Of a DNA stretch of 64,000 nucleotides, positions 58,730 through 64,000 are shown in pieces (position 1 is the stretch's first letter; each line of letters starts with the position of its first letter). The notes beneath the pieces are model-generated. The model was given only the letters and a program-made list of their open reading frames with translations, did not search any database and had not been told where the DNA came from. The position numbers were made by a program, and so were the translations under genes. This stretch comes from Clavaria fumosa. Taxonomy: Eukaryota > Basidiomycota > Agaricomycetes > Agaricales > Clavariaceae. The stretch is taken from NCBI GenBank assembly GCA_951802425.1, contig OX637802.1, forward strand, positions 992,001 through 1,056,000, written 5' to 3'.

Positions 58730-60638
58730 TTACTGATCGGGGCCGTCTTTGGGCGAAGTGTTGAACCCGCGTTTCATAACCGTCGCGTCCTGCAGACCGT
58801 CTTGCAGCCACTGCACAAGCATCGCATGTCAGTCCATGATATCAAGGGCAGGGCAATCGCCAGACGCACTTGATACTCCAATACCATCTCAACGTTGCCA
58901 TTGATGGCGACTACCCATGAAGCAAAGTCTGAGCACTGGGTTACAAGAGGGAGTACCCATCGTACGTACGCGTTGTCCAGGCCACAAGCGCATAATTTTG
59001 CGCAAAGACATCGACTCCGCCTAATGAACATAGCAAGACTGAACTCGGGAAGGCAAAGGCGTGAACGATGTTCTCTTACCGCATGGGGCGTTTGGCGGCA
59101 AGCGGGCGAACCCATTGAAGGGGATGAAGAACTTAAAATTATCTTCTGCCACGAGCCCGAAAGCTGTCAGGGCTTCTGGTTTCTTGAGTCTAGAAATAAA
59201 GATGGAATGGAAGCAGCTAAGAGAGTAACAGAAATACTCACGTAGCAGCTGTCGCCGAGTGCAATGTTATCCATGTGCTCCCATGTGATATAGCAGTAAT
59301 CGCAAAAGTGCTCCTGTTGTTGGGGAGATACTGGATTTGGTCAGGGAATAATTGGCTGTGAGAAGAAGAGAAATTGAAATCAATTCTGATATGGCTGCAT
59401 AGGTGCACTGCAAGGACGTACAAGGTTCCAAAGTCCACACTAGGGATGCTGATCAAGTCCTCCGTATCTACACCGAATGAGCCGTCGAATGTGGGTCCGC
59501 TAGGCGCGTTGGGCGGTTTGGCAGTCTTTGGCGCAAACAGCTTCGGACAACCCAAACAGTAGAAGCCGCCATCTCTACATAAAAGTGGAGGTGAATAAAA
59601 CATGCCGTCTAAACACGAAGGACATGCAATTACCCTGGAGCCACCAAATGGTTATGATCCAGATTCTTGATGAAACCCGCTAAGTTGGGATCGTCAACGT
59701 TTCGCCACAGCATCGGGGCAGGGTACGCACATAGGTCATTTGCCCAAGAAGTTATCGTTTGAGGGTTGCACTTGGAAGATGCGGGTAGGGTAGAGGAGCA
59801 TCGCAAATCATTGCCGAGCTCCCAAGCGAAGATCGTCGGGTCGTTAGCATAACGTAAGACAACGTGTTTGACGTAGCTCTTGAACGTGGAGATAATGTTG
59901 GATTGCGTATAAAATAGGTCGTGAGTGGGATTGGAAGAGAAGGTTCTGTCGTAGAGGTCAATACCACCTGTGGTGAGGTAGATTACAATCGTAAGGTTTA
60001 AGCAAGCAAGGTAGCCATTGAAGCGTACCGTAATCATTAGATAGATAGCCTCTTGGGAGAACGTTGTTATCTCGGCGCCTGAATGTGGAGGCAGACTGCG
60101 GATGGTCGGGATTCCAGTTGTTCGTGAGTGTGAGTAAAATCTTGAGCCCAAATTTGTTGGCTATAGATAACAGTTTGTCCAAGCGCTGCAAGCCATCCGC
60201 ACCGTCGTTGATGGTAGCTTGTCCGTTTTGCAAAATCTGTATGCCAATACGGGTCAGTAAACGGGCGAAAATTCATTACGGAGGTCTCACCTGGAAGTAA
60301 GTTCCAGAAGAAGGTTTCTGGGGCACGTCGTTGAAAGCCCAGGTTCGCACAACTGTAAAATTCGCGGCGGCGATCGAGAGAAGGGTCGTCTCCATGTCTT
60401 CATCCGAGAGCATTTGCAGCCAGTAAGCATTCGTCCCGTAAAATTTCATAGGACTGCGACAAACGCCGTCCTGAGTGAGATTATCCAACAACAACGACAA
60501 CTGCCTTCACCTCCCATTAAGTTGGAACTGCTGGTTCTTGATCGTGACAAAGGCAGATCCATCGTTACGGCTACTCAGGCCTGTAGCGGTCACAGCAAGA
60601 GCGCAGAGAGCGACCGTAGGCAAGAGAGGGATACGCAT
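58730..60638 (-). CDS. Secreted GH5 mannanase-like protein with altered catalytic residues
   Basis: 443 residues; eleven in-phase exons: 60511-60638, 60291-60453, 60029-60236, 59731-59967, 59634-59679, 59422-59574, 59242-59355, 59080-59189, 58970-59020, 58870-58910, 58730-58810. A signal peptide ([20 protein letters not shown]) precedes a GH5 mannanase-type TIM barrel: [98 protein letters not shown] and a C-terminal LEYQW. In mannanases the acid/base sits in W-E-L-A-N-E; here it reads WELGND. The nucleophile region E-E-(F/Y)-G reads [11 protein letters not shown]. Both catalytic Glu thus appear replaced. I believe related mushroom proteins share WELGND, from memory. Function is therefore uncertain: binding, signalling or an unusual mechanism. 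Confidence 0.82.
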
Positions 60639-61649
60639 GGTGACTGCAGCGACTCCCAGGGTAAGTCAACCACCTGGAGGGGTCCTCATATATTCTCGCG
60701 AAGGCATTTTCCGGCGGCGCTCAGAGTGCGGGGAGAAGCGCATCTATGACAAGAAAGGGACGCGTAATTCAAACGTTTCCAATGAAATCACCGAAGCGAA
60801 TAGACCTGCAGGGCCATTGCGATAATGTGGACTTATCCCGTTCCTCGCACGCGTGATGACGGACGGACGTACGTACTGTGATGGCACATTTCACAAGCGA
60901 GCACCCCAAAGAAGAAAATACACGCTGCTTCGTGTGAAAACGCGCCCCTTCCATGCTTCCTTCGTGCATGTCGGTGTACAGGCGCTTTTTTGGAGGTTTT
61001 CCCGAACCATTTCCTTGGCTTTGTAGGCGCCTTCTGAGCGAGTGGCGTGACAGTGGGTGCTATACAAGCAAGGATAGTACTGTAGTAAATTGTCACATAA
61101 TATCACCAAGTACCAAGTACCCTACAATTTCAAGCAGAGTGACAGCGACCCTCTTCACGCCAACCCTGCAGGGTCGGAGCACGCAATAAGTAGCGTACCG
61201 CTGATCGTCGGTGTCCGACCATTGAAACGGCTTTGGCGGACACACTTGCGGGGCAACTGGCTACATTCTAGCTGCCAATGACAGGTACAGTCAATGTCGC
61301 ACACTCGTTCATGATCACCGCCCTATTGAACTTTCACATATTTGTTAGTCACTTCGGCGCTGAGTCAGGGTCGTCCTTAGATAAACCATCAGGTCACACT
61401 GTCCCTCCGGGTTCCTGGTTCTCCTGATACGCACATTATCCCGGCCTTCGACCTCCATATGCAGGCTGATGGAACGATAACGGATGCACGCACCCTCACT
61501 TCGTCCGACCCGCGTGTGCATGTCGCTAGCATGCGCTCCAGAAATAAGACACTTATAAACGGCCTCCGCATGCGTCTCCCTCCTGTGCCTCCCGAACACA
61601 ACCGACGACATAGCGGCGAGTGAGGTTCAACCACCTCTTCTCCATTATC
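60639..61649. other. Divergent promoter region of the GH5-like gene and paralogue C
   Basis: About 1 kb without a gene. The right end (from about 61,440) is similar to the promoters of paralogues A and B. The rest is unique sequence; no repeat or RNA gene is recognised. Confidence 0.5.
61466..61479 (+). promoter_or_regulatory. Conserved promoter motif of the paralogue family (C)
   Basis: Third identical copy of CTGATGGAACGATA, 170 bases before the ATG of paralogue C. Confidence 0.55.
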
Positions 61650-63854
61650 ATGTTACGACTTCCGAAGTTCTTGTTACGACTTCCGAAGTTCTTGTTACGA
61701 CTTCCGAAGTTCTTGAAACGAAAGAAAACCGATGTCCCGGCCTCGGAACTGGATTCAGATCACGATAGATTTTTCATCAAGTACATGTCGCTCACAGTTC
61801 TCATGCTCTTTTGGCCGTGGCTCCTTTTTGGCATCCTCAGGAGAAAAGATGGCGTACCATTTCATGGACGAACTGCCAGATATTTGCAGAACAATCCCAA
61901 GGATACCACGTTCTTTTTCACCACCATCGGTAACCTCATCAAATCCGCGGACTGCTTTATTTTCGCGAAAGCTGTAACGAGTCTTGCGAAGAAATGGGTC
62001 TCTACCCACGACACATCCCTATTTCTCTTGTCCTTCTTCGATGCCCTTAAAAATACCCGGGTTACCTGGCCTTCGGGTCGTTGGTCTCAGTTTCTGGTTG
62101 GGAATAGATGGCAATTTTACGTTGTAGTGACGTTCTTCTTTATCACGCTCCAGTTCGACAATAGCGGCATTACCTCTCTCATCACACCAGCTGCATTTCC
62201 TCGGAAGGGTTCCCTCGAGGTGACCGAGCTTGATTTTACTTCAACCAACGAATCCTGCATCAATTGGTTCAATTCCAATACTCTTACCACCGATTGTGAC
62301 TGGCTGGTGAGTCTCGTGCTGCTTTTCAATTTATGTTGTTAAGATCCCTCTTTTCCACAAGGACCCGGTGAATGGTACGAGATTTACGAGGTGCCTCGTT
62401 GAGAATCAACTAGTGGACGTACTAGAATCAGGCCGTGGTAATGTTGGTAACCGCTCATCCATCGATTCGTGAGGCTCATGTTTTGTCGCCCTTGTAACAG
62501 ATGTTGTCGCATTTGGAAGCGAATACGAGCTTCGCGCTCTCTCAAGTCGGTGTGGCCTTCACTGGATCAACGCGAGGGGTCCTGCCAGACGGGCCGCGTG
62601 GTGTCGTCAACACATCCATGCCATCGCCTTTTACTGATGCGGCCGCAGCAAATACTGCTTTCAACTATACCCTTGACCTTCAAGGAGTGTCGAGCCAAGT
62701 CAGTTGTATATACACATCAAGCAGTATCGTCAATATCACAGTTCTGTCCTCCGATTTCTGGCAATACACTGGTACCTGCCCAACCGGACAGCAGGAAATT
62801 TTGCTGGAACTGGACTCGCAGAATGTAACGCAGAAAGCGATCTTCTCAGCACCTTCCAGCGATAATTTCTTGGGATTCTGGGCATGCAAGACGAACCCGC
62901 CAGGCAGCTCTGAAGACTCGTACGAGGTACACTTCCGCGGGCAAGGCAAATATTTCACCGATGCTGTTGCAAAGGTCACTTGCACAGTCTCTCAGTTCCG
63001 ACCAGCCTTGTTTCCCGTAACCTATCATAGTCAGCCTGGTCTTTTCACTGTCGGCCAACCGAAGCCAACGTTGCTTTCGTCATCCACCGAGCTCGCCAAC
63101 CTTTCGGTGAAAGGGCTCGGAGCCGTCGTGTCCGAGTCGCAAAGTAAAACGACCAACATATTCGCTGAATCGATCACCACATTCAAAGCCAAGTACCTAA
63201 ATCTCGATCCATATCAGCACGACGCACAATTTCTGCAACTGCTGGAGAGCATGACACAAGGCGTACTAGAATATCAGGTCTGCACATTTCGGCGTTTTCC
63301 CCTAAGACCCTTTGTCCTTAGTCGTTTGACAGGCTATGTACATTCGCTTGCTTTATCACTTGCAAGCAACGATCGGATCCCCACTCCCGCCACCTAATTG
63401 TTTCCGGCCGGTCATAGGTCAAGGGTCATACGCTCTATTTGGCTGGTTCGCCACGCGGAGGACCGGTTACTTTCTGCTCCCAATGACAATTCTTAATGTG
63501 TCGTCTCTGGTCTTATTCCTCCTGGCAATGCACAAAGGCGACAAGGACCTGCCGCCCTTCGATTCAACCGATCCCGAGGCATGCATTTACGCCTCGCATC
63601 AATTCAATCACCTCAGGGACCAAACGAGCCACACCATGAAGGATAAACGAGTCTGGAACGAGCTTGTAAAGTGCGAAGGAATGTATGAATACGGGCCGCC
63701 ACAGGTTGGTTTCTTTTCGTAGCCTCTAAGTATATCTGGTGGATCTGAGACGTGGATTCTTCCTCCCCGATAGTCATCAGGTCCGCGACGTCCGCCGTCA
63801 GCTCGTTTAAGCAGCGATGTAAAAGAGAAGATGTCCATTGAAGAAAGAACCTGA
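61650..63854 (+). CDS. Paralogue C of the unrecognised membrane protein family
   Basis: 655 residues; exons 61650-62306, 62362-62442, 62501-63277, 63333-63704, 63774-63854, in phase, with the same intron positions as A and B. The basic start contains three perfect tandem heptads LRLPKFL, followed by KRKK. Membrane segments are MSLTVLMLFWPWLLFGIL, FYVVVTFFFITLQF and the C-terminal YFLLPMTILNVSSLVLFLLA. The large domain keeps the cysteine blocks (NESCINWFNSNTLTTDCDW, YTGTCPTGQQEILLE, NFLGFWACKTN). The C-terminal tail after the last intron (GPRRPPSARLSSDVKEKM) is basic, as in A and B. The frame is intact. The function is unknown. If the last intron is retained the protein ends at 63722. Confidence 0.7.
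61653..61715 (+). repeat. Three perfect 21-base coding repeats
   Basis: TTACGACTTCCGAAGTTCTTG is repeated three times without a single difference and adds LRLPKFL heptads to the N-terminus of paralogue C. Paralogue A has only one comparable MLRLPKNF unit. Confidence 0.9.
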
Positions 63855-64000
63855 GGAGACTTTCTGTGTAACGTTTCTCATGCGTTGGGTGGGATTCTGC
63901 GGTTTTGTATCATATGTAGGTGGGGTCCTTTATCCAGCGGCCGGTATCTCTGTAACGTCGATGTCTTCGGGTTGGGCTTCTTTGTATCAACTCTATGCTT

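Overview
The window looks like nuclear DNA of a mushroom-forming basidiomycete (Agaricomycetes type). Nearly every gene is split by many short introns of about 47-75 bases with GT...AG ends. Genes lie densely on both strands, and the content is fungal: an AreA/NIT2-type GATA factor, a PalI/Sur7-type protein, a GH5 mannanase-like protein and a DUF7704-like membrane protein. Exon joins were worked out by eye from splice signals, reading phase and family conservation, and in almost every case the exon lengths add up to whole codons. No RNA gene, CRISPR array or intact transposon was recognised.

Bases 1 to about 47,250 are a gene-rich block of mostly conserved genes. In order they are: an AreA-like GATA regulator (+), a Sec7/PH ARF exchange factor (+), YSH1/CPSF73 (-), a sphingolipid fatty acid 2-hydroxylase (+), a Ulp1/C48-like protein that seems to lack its catalytic cysteine (-), CTF4/MCL1 (+), a mitochondrial rRNA-dimethylase-like or transcription factor B protein (-), TAPT1/EMP65 (+), a Ser/Pro-rich orphan (-), a PalI/Sur7-like protein (+), glutaminyl-tRNA synthetase (+), CFT2/CPSF100 (-), an HD-domain phosphohydrolase (+), a DUF7704-like gene with a broken tandem copy (-), eIF3c/NIP1 (+), a protein built from duplicated exons (-) and TMA22/DENR with a 9-base microexon (+). 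Many neighbours share short divergent promoters or nearly touching 3' ends. GATA-site clusters lie upstream of the PalI-like and glutaminyl-tRNA synthetase genes, in the same window as a GATA regulator.

From about 47,250 to the end the character changes to an accessory region with low gene density and duplicated noncoding blocks. It holds three paralogues (A +, B -, C +) of a membrane protein family I do not recognise, all with the same five-exon structure and a shared promoter motif. Copies of two repeat blocks (R2, R1) flank gene B. At 47,712-48,610 the same two blocks are joined directly at a TA, as if gene B and its flanks had been cleanly removed or had never been inserted. Also here are a patatin-like phospholipase fragment and a secreted GH5 protein in which both catalytic glutamates appear to be replaced.
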